64,000 bases of DNA from positions 694,501 through 758,500 of the forward strand of contig JAOTON010002237.1 in NCBI GenBank assembly GCA_034440635.1. The letters run 5' to 3'. The DNA is from Lepas anatifera (Eukaryota; Arthropoda; Thecostraca; Lepadidae). A program made the position numbers and the translations under genes. This document shows positions 41,494 to 53,416 of this stretch, in pieces. Numbering within the stretch: position 1 is the stretch's first letter; each line of letters begins with the position of its first letter. The notes under the pieces are model-generated. The model saw nothing but the letters and a program-made list of their open reading frames with translations, searched no databases and had not been told where the DNA came from.

Positions 41494-44400
41494 ATGGGTG
41501 GATATCCCGGGGGTTAGGGATCAGGACCCCCTGATTTAGAAATTGAGAGAAACTGGGCGGGGAGCGGGAGGGGTTAGCTCGAATCCTATCACTTTTGCCC
41601 TCACAAAATATTTTCCCGACCCATAAGTAATGATAGTTCTATTCGCGGCATTTTTATGATCGGCTTAGTCAAGATTTGACTATCTGTCCCTTTGCATCTT
41701 CTTTGAATAGGAGTGCTAGAGGCCAGGGGCGGCGCAACGGCTCTGTGTCAGGAAAAGTCCGGGTCCCCGAGCTGGTCTAAGGTCCTTCAGCTGAACTAAG
41801 CAGCACCCTAAGTCGGTCTTTCACAGAGGGCACGAGATTTAGTGTGGAGTCATGCTCTTACCTTAACACCTTCGCTGGAGAAGGGTCTGGCGTCAACGTG
41901 CAGTGGAGGGGTGTCCTAAAGTGCCACCCTTAGGGGCACTTTAGGAGATGCTCAGGCACTTCCGAGATCTCGGAAACCAAGAGGGTTAGAAAATCACCCG
42001 TTGGGGGTGCGTGGGGGGGATGGCGATCAGCGTAATGGCTAAGATTTATTGACCTAAGTCAGTATCTTAAAGGTCAAACGAGGTCGTAAAGGTCATATAT
42101 GGGCCGCGCTGGAGACCTATCGGAAAATTCTGTGATTGCACAGAAAAAGCCAGGAATACACTGAAAGTGGACTAAGGCCATAGAGGGAATGTCCCACATA
42201 ATATCCTCCGAATGTTTGAGCTCAAGGCTATTCCAGGTCACTGACCTATGATTAACATGACATATTCTCAACAATTTACAATATAACTGGCACTGTAGCA
42301 GCTTTTTGGCGGGAAATGGAGGTTGGACCTTTAAAAGGTCTTTGACCTCAACCTGTGGCATTGCCACTAACAAAAACATTAACTATGAAGTGATAGCATA
42401 TCATACGTTATACTGAGCAATGACATCTGTCCAGAACACTTGGGCCAATGACTTTAATATGTGACCTTGAACTTCAAGCGCGGGGACCCTAACATATAAC
42501 CTGATTATATGACGTTATTACGTCACCGCTCGGTCTGCAGTGCAGGCGAACAGGTGCTACCGCGCGATTGCTACGGTCTCAAAATATAAGTCTGATTTTC
42601 AAAGATCATATGTTTGTAAATTATTAAACAGTTTTCCAAATTCGTTCACCAGTCGACGCACTTATGAATTCTCTCAAATGTGGCCGAGTAACGTATTCTG
42701 GTAAAGAACGGTTCTCCGGCCACCTTGGAAAAATACGTGGAGGCGCTTTAGGACCCTTCCACTGCGCGTGTTAAGACCCCTGAGTTGATTTGGCGCCCCT
42801 TGAGCTGATTCACGACCCCGGAGCTGAGCTGGACCACTAAATTGGCGTGTGGAACCCCCGCGTTGGTATTGCCCCCCCAGTGGGCTCCTTTAGCAGTTTT
42901 GGAATCTCGTGAAGTTAAGCTAGTCTGTGGTACCTGAAATAGACTAGGCTCTGGGCTGGTGTGGGCCCCTGACCCTTGAACTGGGCTGGCTTTTGAACTG
43001 GTCTGGGTCCTTTACATGTTTGGGTCCCGTGCACTGATCTTGTGACCCCTGGGCTCAACTGGACCCCTACGAGTTGGGAAATGGGCCTATACGCTCATTT
43101 TGAGCCCCTTATCTGGTCCGGGGCCCCTGAACTCATATGGAGTCTGCCAGGTGATCTTCGGACCCCTGAGCTGGTCTGCACCTCTGAGTTAAATTTGCGC
43201 CTTTTGAGATCCGTGTTTCGGAGGGGCCCTTGGGTCGTTCTGGGGGCTGCTTATTAATACTCATGGGCTGAGCTGAGCCCCTGTGTTGGCACTGAGACCG
43301 GTGGGGTCTTTGGCGCCCTTTATCTTATCTGACCCTCCTGAATTGGTATGGGGCCTTCCTCAGATGGTTTGGGTACCCCTGAGCTGGCTTTTGGGCCCAC
43401 TGAGATGGAGCTTCCCTAGGGGCCCCTGAGAAAATCTGAGGCCCGGGGGGGGCTTATCGACGCACCAACTGTCAGGGTCATGTGGCAAATCTGGGCCCCT
43501 GAGAGACTTGCACAGAAGTTTCTAGACTTGGGCTTGGAGCCCCCAGCCAGTATCGTCCACTGAGTTTTTTTCTGGACCTTCTGAGCGGCTTTGGAGTCCA
43601 TCAGTATGTCTGGGTCCCCGAGTTTTTTCTTGCGAGTCCTTTGAGTTTATATTGAGTCCCCACAGCCGATCTGGGGCACCTTTATATAACCAGGCCCCCA
43701 AACGGATTTCAAAACCCATGTGTTGGCACTGGGGCTCCCTGAGCTTGTCGCGGCCCGTTAACTGGTATCAGCTGATATCGGCCCTTGAGTTGGTTTTTCA
43801 GGTAGCCCCTGGGCTGTTCAGGGGCCGTGAGCGGGTATTGTACTTAAACTTACTGGCTCGGCATTAGACCCACGCTGGTTTGAGACCCCCTAAGCTGGAA
43901 AGAACCCTTTATATGGAATTAGTGAGGCGGCCATGAGCTGGTATAGGGCCCATAAGAGGATTTACGTAGGAGGTCCTTGGCTTGGTCGTTGAGCCCCTTG
44001 CTGGATTGATGTCCTTTGAGCTGGCAAGGACCCCTGAGCTAGAATGGAACCCTTTAAACTGGTATCGGCATTCTAGCTTGTCCGGACCCTATTGCGCTGA
44101 TCTAGGTCCCTTGGGATCGTCGCGGGGCCAGCTGGTCTGTCCCCTGAGTTTTTTTCAGAGCCCGCTGAGCCGATTTGGACCCCCACAACAGGCCTGGTCC
44201 CTAAACTGATCTGACGTACTTTTAGATGGTCAGGGTCCTCTCGCTGATCTTGAAATATCGGTGTTGGACTGGCGCTCCGAGCCGTCAGGGGCCCCTTATC
44301 TGGTCTGGAACCTCTTAACGGTATGAACCCTTTCAGCTGATCTTGGGCCCCCTGAGTTGGGTTTGGGCCTCCTAAATAGAGTTTTTCATGGGGCCCTAGG

Positions 44401-45660
44401 CTGATCCGGGATCCTGAAAGGGTATTTTACATGAATTTACTGACTTTGTCTTGCGGCACAAGCTGGTCTGGGGCCACCTCAACTGGTAAGGGCCCCTGAA
44501 ATGAATTAAATAAGAGGTTTTTAACTTGGCCATATGACCCATATCTGGAATAGTGTCTCTTGAGCTTACAAGCGCCCCTGGGTTGGTATCGGGTCCGTTT
44601 AACGTATGGGCCCATTTAGCTTGTTTGCGGCCCTCTTGTGCTTATATGAAGGCTCCGTGAGTTCATCGAGGCATCCGCTGGTCTGGCCCTCTTACGTTTG
44701 TTTGGGCCTCCCAAGCTGCTCTTACGTTTGTTTGGGCCCCATCGGCGTGCTGGGCCCCCTGAGTTAAAGCTGCGACTCAGGGGGCCCAAACACGCTAAGG
44801 TCAGGACCCAGCACAACAGCAACGTCCCAGCAGGGTGCGGTCTGGGGCCAGGCACAACGCCCGGTCAAATTGATCTCCTCGCAGCCGGGACCCGGCTAAC
44901 GCCCTGCCGATGCCCAGCGAAGTCCTCTGCCGGGATTCCGCTATGCTCCCAATAAAAAAACGAATTAATACGCCCACTCGGCCCCACTGAGACATCCAGC
45001 TGACACCCCGCAAAATTGCCGGCTGGGCCCCAACGGAATCCCAGCGAAATTCCTGGCTGAGAGTTTGGCCCTCTGAGCTTATTTAGGACACGTGTCGATG
45101 GTTAAGCTCCCCATGCGGATCTTGTAACCCTTGTGTTGGCCTGGGCCCCTGAATTGACGTTGGGTCTCCTGAGAGGGAGTTTCGCAAAATTGATCTGAGA
45201 TGTTCTGGGCCATGGAGAGGGTATTGCATAGGAGCTTTTTGGCTTGACCTTGGGGCTAAAGCTGCTTTGGGACTCCTGAGCTGAAAAGACCTCTGAGGTA
45301 GAATTTCAACGGAAGCCCTGAGCTAGTCTAGGCTCCCAGAGAGGGATTATGTAAGAGGCTCGTAACTTGGTTCTATGGCCCCTAGCTGGATCGGTGTCCC
45401 TTGAAATGGCAAGAGCCTTGAGTTAGCATTGGGCCCGTTTAACTGGAATGGATCTAATTAGCTTGTCTGGGCCCATTGTGCTGATCTTAGGCCCCCTGAG
45501 CTCCTCGGAGCCCTTGGCTCGTCGGGCACCCTGGATTGGTGCTGGGCCCATTTAGCTGGCCTGGGGCCCACTGAAATTTGATTTTGCAGAAGGTTTCTGA
45601 CTTGATATCGGAGTCATTGTGCTAGCAAAGGGCCCCCTGAGAGACTAAACTGGGCGTCTA
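41494..45660. repeat. Long GC-rich low-complexity repeat (family D), copy 2
   Basis: Begins GCATGGGTGGATATCCC like copy 1 and keeps the CCTCACAAAATAT and CCCTTTGCATCTTCTTTG landmarks. It then continues as degenerate CCCCTGAGCTGGTCTGGG-type phrases to about 45660. A complete family C element interrupts it at 41863-42774. The segment 43140-43560 parallels 9900-10310 phrase by phrase. No credible protein. Confidence 0.7.
41863..42774 (+). mobile_element. TTAA-flanked element family C, uninterrupted copy
   Basis: Starts TTAACACCTTCGCTGGAGA and ends CCTTCCACTGCGCGTGTTAA, perfect TTAA on both sides, about 910 bp. Same family as 3075-5245 and the start at 63947. Contains TGACCT motifs. No open frame of note. 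It supplies the uninterrupted reference for the nest at 3.1-5.2 kb. Confidence 0.8.
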
Positions 45661-46149
45661 TATCCAAAGTCAGCTGTCGCACAGAAATTGTGGCTTTAAT
45701 TGGTGTGTTTGCAGGAGGCCCGTTCATCGTTATTCGCTATCGTGATTTCAGTATTCGGAACAACGTGATGCGACCTGCGTGAAAGTGGGGGGGGGGACAA
45801 AATACTCAGTCCTTCCCCACTCTCAAAAGTGGGCGGACGCGTCTCCCCTTCCCCCATGCGGAACTCATGATTTTATACAAGAAAAAGAATAAAGAAAGTG
45901 GCTAAGTGAAATGTATTCAATTTTTGAAACATTCAAGGAAGAAATTTTCGTGGTTTTATTGTTTAATTCACTTTCAAGTAAGGTTAAGTGTTTTTTTTCG
46001 TTTTTTTTTGGTCCTGGAATTTTAGGGGACAAAACCATTGAATGAAAGAGAAGTGAGAAGAAGAGCGTAGACATGTGTCAATTTTGTGGACACAGCATAC
46101 TCAACCTAGCTATCGACATGTTGTAGCATGTCTTAGAAGCTTGTGGTGT
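45661..46149. other. No gene recognised
   Basis: AT-rich with a GGGGGGGGG run at about 45788. I see nothing that can be named. Confidence 0.35.
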
Positions 46150-47892
46150 TTCGTTTATAGCATCCAAATATGTATATTGTAATAATTGTTTTGGGCTACT
46201 GCTGGTGTCATAAGATATCTCAGAAGGAGGATACGCCAGGCTTGAGCATTCAAAAGTAGTTTGATTGAAAGCACTGGTGTAATGTTGTCTGCTGCTAACA
46301 CGTTTTCATGGAGGACCAGATTAAAAATCGTACGGCACGTTATAATCGCTTCCCCATTCAAAGACCAAGTCAACAGCAAAGGTTTGGAATTGTACCTCAT
46401 TTCGAGTTGACGAAGAACAATCTAATTAAATGCTAGAAGTTTGTTGAAATGTGCATGTGGCCTTTACCTCCCGAGGAAGTTATGATAATATTAATAATAG
46501 TAATAATAATGCCATTTATGATCCAGTCCGTGTAAAAATGCTGACATCATATAGTTGCATACAGTATTTATAGGCATTGCCCGAACTTTAATATATATTT
46601 TTTACCAAAAAATCCACTCCTGCAGCGCCGATCAGACCGGAACCATGAAGAGATTCCGGTTTGAAGGTTTGAATTCCGGAGGTTTGAAGAGATCTCCACC
46701 CCAGACTGGGCGTACCTTCTCCACCACTGGCCGCTCTTGAGCAGTCCCGCTTCAACGTGGACCGCCCTTATTCACCTCCGAATGCTCTCACCTCCGACTT
46801 TGTGGTTTTGCATCCCTATTTCATGATTGACTGCCCATTTGGCCATTTCATTTTTCAATTTGGCTTATTGTTGTCAGGTTTCGTGATTTCTTCCGTTCTA
46901 TGGTCCAAGTGAAGTCGTTCGGTGCCAGTTATATCAAAATTGGACACTATTTTGGTCTCCCTCATGGGACCTAAAGACATCGAGTTACCGTTAAAATAAC
47001 TATACTGGAGACAACTGCAGCTGACACTAATGGTGAGGATCATTTCAAACGTGTTCTTTTAACCCCGCTATTTGCAAAATGTTCATAAAGGCACGATAGA
47101 AGCCATAGAATGCCATTAACCAAGGGAACAAGGTCTCGGTAAGCTATGATAAAGAGGGCAATTCTCGTTTATGATGCCTTGACCAGCCCTTTTTTAGCTC
47201 ACTTCTGAAAGTGCTTTAGGTGGTAAAATGCATAAAGAACAGATCTTGGCTGGACGCCATTGTAATATTGCATTTGCATGTGCTGATCGTGGAACATTTT
47301 TCGGAGTGTCACAACTGTTTTCATTCTGTGTGCATCCCGTCAGGTCACGCGCCTTATTGGTCGGGAAGTGCGGGCGCATGACGTTGTAGCCACTTAAGGA
47401 AGTGTACAATCTCTCCTAAACATGCTTTAAAGCTTCCTTGGAACCAAGGAGATTTAATTCTGTGATTTTCCACCTCCTGCAGAAGCCATTGAAACTGCTG
47501 TTCATATTTTTCTCTGCTGGTAAAATCTTTCATTATATCAATGCCTGTTCTACTATACCATTTACCACTTTAAAGTACTTGATAAGGGTGTGCAACATGT
47601 TGTACTGCTTGTCTGTGTCCCGTTCCTTAATCTCTTTTGCTAAGCATTTCATGATGCATTTGAAGATGCAGGTAACATTAGAGATCAGGTGGCGGATCTG
47701 GAAGACTTGGATGGATGAAAGCGCATCCCAAGCCTTTGCTCTAGGCGCCATTGAGCCAGCTCTTGTCTCCCCCGAAGGAACGCGATTGAGCTGGGTGGGG
47801 GGGGGAGGGGGGCATACACACGTCAGGGCCTGTGAGACGGCGGATTGAGTGATGGATCGCCGAATGGTTGAGGAAGTTTGAGTTATCGTCAC
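46150..47892 (-). pseudogene. Unrecognised decayed minus-strand reading frames
   Basis: A series of minus-strand open pieces: 47533-47892 ending in FQIRHLISNVTCIFKCIMKC and KYFKVVNGIVEQALI, then out-of-frame continuation near 47420-47530, 46861-47043 and 46155-46400. They read like pieces of one broken coding region, but I cannot assign a family or prove they belong together. A ~95-bp repeat copy lies at 46738-46850. Confidence 0.3.
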
Positions 47893-48539
47893 GAACTGAG
47901 TACAAATGTATCAGAACAAGTATAATGTCTTGTTACCTGGATCTCGACCGGGAAACTATTTGCGTCGCAACCACTCTTCGGCTGGGAGTCACTGTTTGTG
48001 AGCCGGCAAACGGCCGAAAGGGTTATACATTGTTCCCGGTCACCAGTGGGAAGTGTTTAACGTGGGACGCAACCTGCGTAGACACCTTCACTTTCACAGT
48101 TGTTCAGTCCGCCCTAGAACCGGGAACGGCTGCGCGTGCGGCAGGGGAGAGGAAATGGCATCGCTACGCCAGCTTGACCTCCAGGTGCCGTTTCCAGCCG
48201 CTGGCAGTCGAAGTAACGGATGTACTGGGGCCCGCCGCTTCAGCCCTGTTGAGAGAGATGGGACGGCTCATCACAGCTGTCAGCGGCGATCACCGAGAGA
48301 CGGCCTGACTGCGACAAGGAGTTTCCATCTCTGTTGTTCGAGGAAACTCCGCAGCAGCCCTTGCTACGGCCAGTCCCCGTTGTACACAGAAACATCACCA
48401 GACGCCATCAGCCCGGACCTCGGCATCTCCGCGCAAGACAGGCGAGGCGGAGAATGCCCTGCTGCTGAACGGCGCTCAGGTGCAGGCACCGATCCTGGAG
48501 CTGGTGCTTGCAAGCAATCGCGACTAGCACAAGCACAGC
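47893..48539 (+). other. Region upstream of the USP pseudogene
   Basis: Open plus-strand frames of 146 codons (47868-48308) and about 200 codons (48053-48670) overlap here. The second runs past the USP Cys box in another frame. GC content is similar to that of the USP pseudogene, so this may be its 5' part, but no domain is recognised. Confidence 0.35.
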
Positions 48540-49610
48540 CCGGCTCCGCTCTTTATCGGTCTGCCCAACTTAGGCAACTCGTGCTACCAGAACGCTACGC
48601 TGCAGTCGCTGCTGGGACTGTGGCCGTTCCTCAGCGAGATGGTGGCCCTGGGGCCGGCTCTGGACCCTGAACGATGTCGCACCCTGCGCGCCGTCACCTG
48701 CCTTATGGAGCTGCGCTAGAGCGCGTGCGGCACCTCCGTCTACAGCCACCTCAACTACCTGCGATGTGCGTTTGCTCGGATAGGCTCGGCGTTCCACAAC
48801 ACTGAGATGCAGGCTGCTCAGGCTACTGGATATCATCAAGGAGGAGGAGAACGGAAGTCAACCGGTCTCCCCCAAGCAGCCGGCCGACCACTGCCGCTAA
48901 TCCAGTTAGAGATAAATTCCTGTACTAGACTATGGAATGATACACGTGCATGAAGTGCCAGGAGGCGGTGCTGAAGCAGCAGGAAAACATAGCTGATTCG
49001 TTAACGTGCCGCGGCGCCAAGGAAGCGGGGCAGCACCCACCTTGCAGGACGCGCTGCACCTCTCCATGTGGCCGATCGACGTGAGCTGCACTGCGAGAAG
49101 TGTCAGCACGACAAGTTCAACATCACCGCCCAGATCTCCAAATTACCCAGGACGCTGATTATACAGCTGAATCGTCACATGTTTGTTGGAAAGGAGTCGA
49201 AGAAGATCTGCGCCAACGTAAAGATCTCCAAGTTCGTGACGCTGCAGGATTGTGCGGTGGACGACGCCGTCCGTCCCCCAGCTTGGGACGCCACCAGGTA
49301 CGGCTCGCAGTGCCCGCCTGAGGAGTCGAAGTGGAAGGACTCGGCTGAGCCGGAGCGATCGGCGGCGCCGTGGGCGTTCGATCCTCCGCAGGTGTCTGAC
49401 GCCGGTCTGGAGGAATTGGCGGAGCAGGACGGAGCCAAGGAGTGGCCCACGCGCGCTGTTGAAAACGAGGAATATCAGCTGCAGGAGGCCAACCGACGCT
49501 CGCTGCAGGAGGACGAGCCGGGCGACATCGCCGCCGATCCGGCACGGCGGTCCCAGCTCTGCGCGGAGGGCGACGACGACGACTTCGCCATCTGGGCATC
49601 GGATCGCTAA
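48540..49610 (+). pseudogene. USP37-like ubiquitin protease pseudogene, part 1
   Basis: Encodes the Cys box of a ubiquitin-specific protease, GLPNLGNSCYQNATLQSLLG (Cys codon 48592-48594). Then follow a QD-like region (NTEMQ near 48800), MKCQEAVLKQQENIADS, LHCEKCQHDKF (zinc-binding CxxC), SKLPRTLIIQLNRHMF, and a ubiquitin-interacting-motif-like helix (EEYQLQEANRRSLQEDE). The order and the UIM insertion match USP37 and relatives, which cut ubiquitin from substrates. A stop at 48717-48719, frameshifts and no introns indicate a processed pseudogene. It continues at 51385 after the LINE. Confidence 0.75.
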
Positions 49611-51374
49611 CTGCTGTACTGCGCGGACCGCCTACGACCCTCACTCGACGAGATATCCAACTGGTGCGACCAGTGGAAGGTCCTGCCCTCCCTCGTAAAA
49701 TGCTCAGTGACTACCTTCTCCCTATGCCCCAGCGAAGCGAGGGACAAAGTCAAGATCAGGCTCCATCTCAGGGGACAGGAGATTCCCCAGATAACCCACC
49801 CCACCTTCCTTGGCCTCACCTCGGACGGCACACTTTCATTCACAGAGCACATCAAGAGACTGAAGAAATCGATGGCCCAAAGAAGAAACTGTCTGGCGGC
49901 GCTGTCTGAACGCAATTACGGAGCATGCAAGCGAGTCCTCCGTACGGCCTACACGGCTTACATCCGCGCCAAGGCGGTCTACGGAGCGGCAGTTTATATG
50001 AATCACGCAGCCCCGCTCTTCAAGAGACCTACTAGAAGTCGAACAGCACGCTTGCACCCGCATTATCACTAGATGCACCCGAGAGACAAGAAAGGGACCC
50101 TAGAAGCTAAAGCAGACCTGGAAATATCAATATGTGGAAACTAGCGGGCAGAGAAGACCAAAGAATACGCCGCCTGCCAGATCCGACAAGAAGAGTCCTA
50201 GACAACGACATCCCCAAGACTTACAGTACCAAGCAAGGGAAGCTTGGATTAAGAAGACAAGAGCAGACGGTCATTCGGGGGCGAGGGCAAGGGCACAGGA
50301 AGACAGACGAGGACATGGAAATGACCACCAAGCCAACCTTCCGCAAGAAAGGCATCTGGATGGAAGAGAAGAGCGACCCACGTGGTCTCCCCGCAGAGAC
50401 GCAGAGCCTGGTCCCGCCAGTATTGCTGCCCGATCCACCAGCCGCCTCCTTCAACCTGCACCTCCAGGAACCCGTCGGAAGGAAAGACCCCCAGATAAAC
50501 GCCGAGAAGCAGCTGAGAGGACCCTGGAAATATATCCATGTGGAGGCGTGGACTGACAGATCGGCCTCCTTAGGTATTACCAGGAGGAGCCGGGATACTT
50601 ATCCACCGACCCGGGGGTCCCGCCACCAAAACCACCAGAGCGGCGGGGAGTTTGTGCAGTAGCACTCGAGTGGAGGAAGTGGCCCTGGAGGAGGCCACTT
50701 CCTTTATATTATGCGACTCCAGGGCATCCATCCAACCCGTAGCAGACCAGACAAATTCCAAGACACTAAAAGTAGAAGCCCCCTGGCAACATATTAACTT
50801 GCTATCTTCTCTAGGACACAAAATTGTGTTTCAATGGATCCCGGGACACCCGGGCATTCCCGGGAACGAGGAGACAGACGAATTAGCCCACCGAGGAGCA
50901 CGGGAGGATCAGCGGGACATCCCCATCGACAAAGAGTCGGCCCGAGCGGCGGTGGCGCGCGCCGCATCGTTTTTCAGGACCAGCAGAATCAGAGATGCCC
51001 AACAGCACACCCGAAGCCCACGCCGGGGACAGACTCACTATCTAGACGAGAGCAAACCATCCTGGCCCAACTGAGAGTGGGGTCCTCAATCGCCACATAC
51101 GACACGCTTCACAGATTTGGTCGGGCGGATAGCGCCGCGTGTCCGGATTGCGGGGACCCGGACTCAGTAGAACACCTCCTCACAGACTGCCCACTCTACC
51201 AGGGCCCTCACCAGAGGAGGTGGGGCCCATTGCCCTCCCTACACACTATTTTCACACAAGAAGCCAAATGCATATGGTCGTTCCTTCTGGAGGTGGGGAG
51301 GGTCGTCCAGGACCCTCCCCGAAGAGCTGGCGGAAAAGAAGAAGGGCAACAACTCAGCGGCTGAGGGTCAAACA
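49611..51374 (+). mobile_element. 5'-truncated LINE (I-group-like) with RNase H
   Basis: Begins in the RT thumb (LDEISNWCDQWKVLPSLVK, FLGLTSDGTLSF), then decayed sequence. Then an RNase H domain: TDRSAS near 50550, ILCDSRASI near 50710, FQWIPGHPGIPGNEETDELA at about 50829-50888. A final CPDCGDPDSVEHLLTDCPLY zinc-binding segment follows near 51139. RT followed by RNase H and a CCHC/CxxC tail is the layout of I, Outcast and related LINE clades. Several frameshifts. Inserted into the USP pseudogene. Confidence 0.75.
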
Positions 51375-51384
51375 GTGAATCCAC

Positions 51385-51584
51385 CGGCGCCCATAGCTAC
51401 CGGCTGGTGTCCTAGTCAGCCTAGTCTAGTCGGCCTCCACTACGGCGGCGCCACCCAGGCCGGACACTATGTGGCAGACGTCTACAGCCTGGGCATGCAG
51501 CGTCAGTTCCACTGTGACGACCGCAGCGTCACCTGCGTCTCAGAGCAGCATGTGCTGTGCAATGGGCCCCATCACGATGGCTAG
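51385..51584 (+). pseudogene. USP37-like pseudogene, part 2 (His box)
   Basis: SYRLVS, then after stops and a frameshift, YGGATTQAGHYVADVYSLGM. The GHYVADVY phrase is the USP histidine box (His codon 51465-51467), which normally completes the Cys-His catalytic pair. In USP37 relatives this segment follows the UIMs, so it is the direct continuation of 48540-49610 across the LINE. Confidence 0.75.
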
Positions 51585-52235
51585 ATCTTTTACCTGCATA
51601 CAGATATCTGCAGGCAGGTGGACAAAGTAGAGAATGGAATGACCTAACAAAGTTTTATCATCCGGTGTGGACCCGTTCCAACGCTATTGAAATGTTTTGT
51701 ACGGCGTGTGCAATACGGGCACTTTCCAACTGCTTCTCCTAATGCCTTTTTTGTAATAAGCAACTTGTCTTGAGTGTAGTGTCGTCTGTCTTCACGGAGA
51801 AGTATCGAGCACAATCCGGGCCACAGATGGTGACGGATGCTGTGGAAACGCCGCCCGCATTTAAATATTAATTTCTGCCCCCATCGAGCCATGATTTGTG
51901 TTGTCGGAAGGGTCTTAGTGTCTTCCATAAAGTACATACCCTCAGGCAGTGTACCAAATCCCAGGTTTATGGGTGGAGAGCAACACCTAAGCAACCTGAA
52001 AGCAACCACACTTACTTCTGTGCCGTTCTTCACAATCTTCCAGCCACTTTACTGTGGATTATTTCTCTTAAAACCAATTATCCCGATGAGTATGAAGTCT
52101 TTCAACCATGACAGGGCAAATATTTTGATGATATTTGTGTTAAGCTTAGAATAACGATCACAAGCGTTTGAGTAAGGATTTACTTTACTTTTGCAACGTT
52201 GTAACTAATGGCATTTCTACCTTTTTGCAGGGCGA
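51585..52235. other. No gene recognised
   Basis: Open frames on both strands around 51640-52150 are overlapping and have no recognised domain. Confidence 0.35.
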
Positions 52236-52560
52236 ATTTCACCCTATGCTTCCTAATGCAAAATCAGTTTTGGGATGCAATGCAAACCAGGTTGATGGAC
52301 AATGTAAGCTTCAGCCTTATTGGATGCTAAGCATGTAAAAAAGTACAACCAACATTCAAAGACATTGCATGGGGAGGAGTGCAAGAAATCTTAAGATTAC
52401 AAAAATTAGAATCACCCCACGTTCCCTAGTGTAAAATCAGTTACATTATGCAACACAAACCTGGGTGATGTACAATGCAAGACTCAGCCTTACTGAACGT
52501 ACAAATGTAAAAACGGACATTTAAAGACATTGCATGGAGGAGGAGAGTACAAAATCACAA
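52236..52560 (+). repeat. ~185-bp imperfect tandem duplication
   Basis: Two units share CCTA(A)TGCAAAATCAGTT-like starts, GGTTGATGGACAATG / GGGTGATGTACAATG, CAGCCTTA, and ACATTCAAAGACATTGCATGG / ACATTTAAAGACATTGCATGG in part. No coding. Confidence 0.6.
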
Positions 52561-53416
52561 TATATGTGCTGCTACTTTATAGACACCTCATCTTATTGAG
52601 AGCCCTGTCATATTCAGAACACTGACAATTGGCACTCGCCTGGATATGTACTACACAAATATTTTAGGTCCACCTTGCAAGACAATGTGTCACTGTAGAC
52701 ATCATGTGCATAGGAACAGAGTGAACCAGGGAGTCCATTGCTCCCTAATCCTCAAAGTTGGTAATATTAGCCCTACGATGTTACATGGAATAGACAACTT
52801 TGTTGTAATACTAAAAGGAACAATTTATGGACAAAATCCTTGAAAATCAGGAAAACAAATTTTTTGTTCACCTCAATTTACTTAAAGCAAATATATGACC
52901 TATTGACTAACTATGCTGGGTTAACCCAAGCATCACATGTGATCATGAACCTGACAGCTTCTGGCAGCTTGCGACACATAGGGTTGCATGGCCACACTAT
53001 TTGGTGGCAGCTTTCACATGACAAGCACTACCAGATAAAGTGTAGTTCATGCTAAAAAAACAGGGTAGTCAGCTATTTTACTTTGAACTTTAAAATGATC
53101 GGCTTTAAAATGGCTTTATGATTGTGTTTTCACCCTTGCATTGACTATTTTAACCTTTCATTGACGTGCATTCATGACACCTCACATTGTTGAGGATGAT
53201 GTGAATATATGGAACTGAATTGAGCTTGCAGAATTGCATACAAAGAGCTTTGAGTGGAATTAAATATGCCAACTATGTTTTATCACCACGCTCTCCAAAG
53301 CTGCTATCTCAGTTAAAAACAACCCATTTTAAAAGTTGGAAAATCCCTTTAACTGGAAAGAAATCACTTCAAAATACAACTTGGCCCTCCACTATTCCAG
53401 ATATTCTTGCACATTG
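52561..53416. other. No gene recognised
   Basis: AT-rich. An 80-codon plus-strand open frame (53220-53462) has no recognised domain; part of it reaches into the following duplicated unit. Confidence 0.35.

Noticed and set aside
44698..45013. Short proteins within the GC-rich phrase repeat
   Set aside because: Low-complexity translations of a degenerate repeat; phrase drift shows no codon-level constraint.
46150..47892. A functional minus-strand gene
   Set aside because: Frames are short and in different phases with no family I can recognise; reported only as unrecognised decayed frames.
49159..49644. Minus-strand 161-codon open frame opposite the USP pseudogene
   Set aside because: It is a GC-rich shadow of the plus-strand USP frame, rich in Arg, Pro and Ser with no domain.
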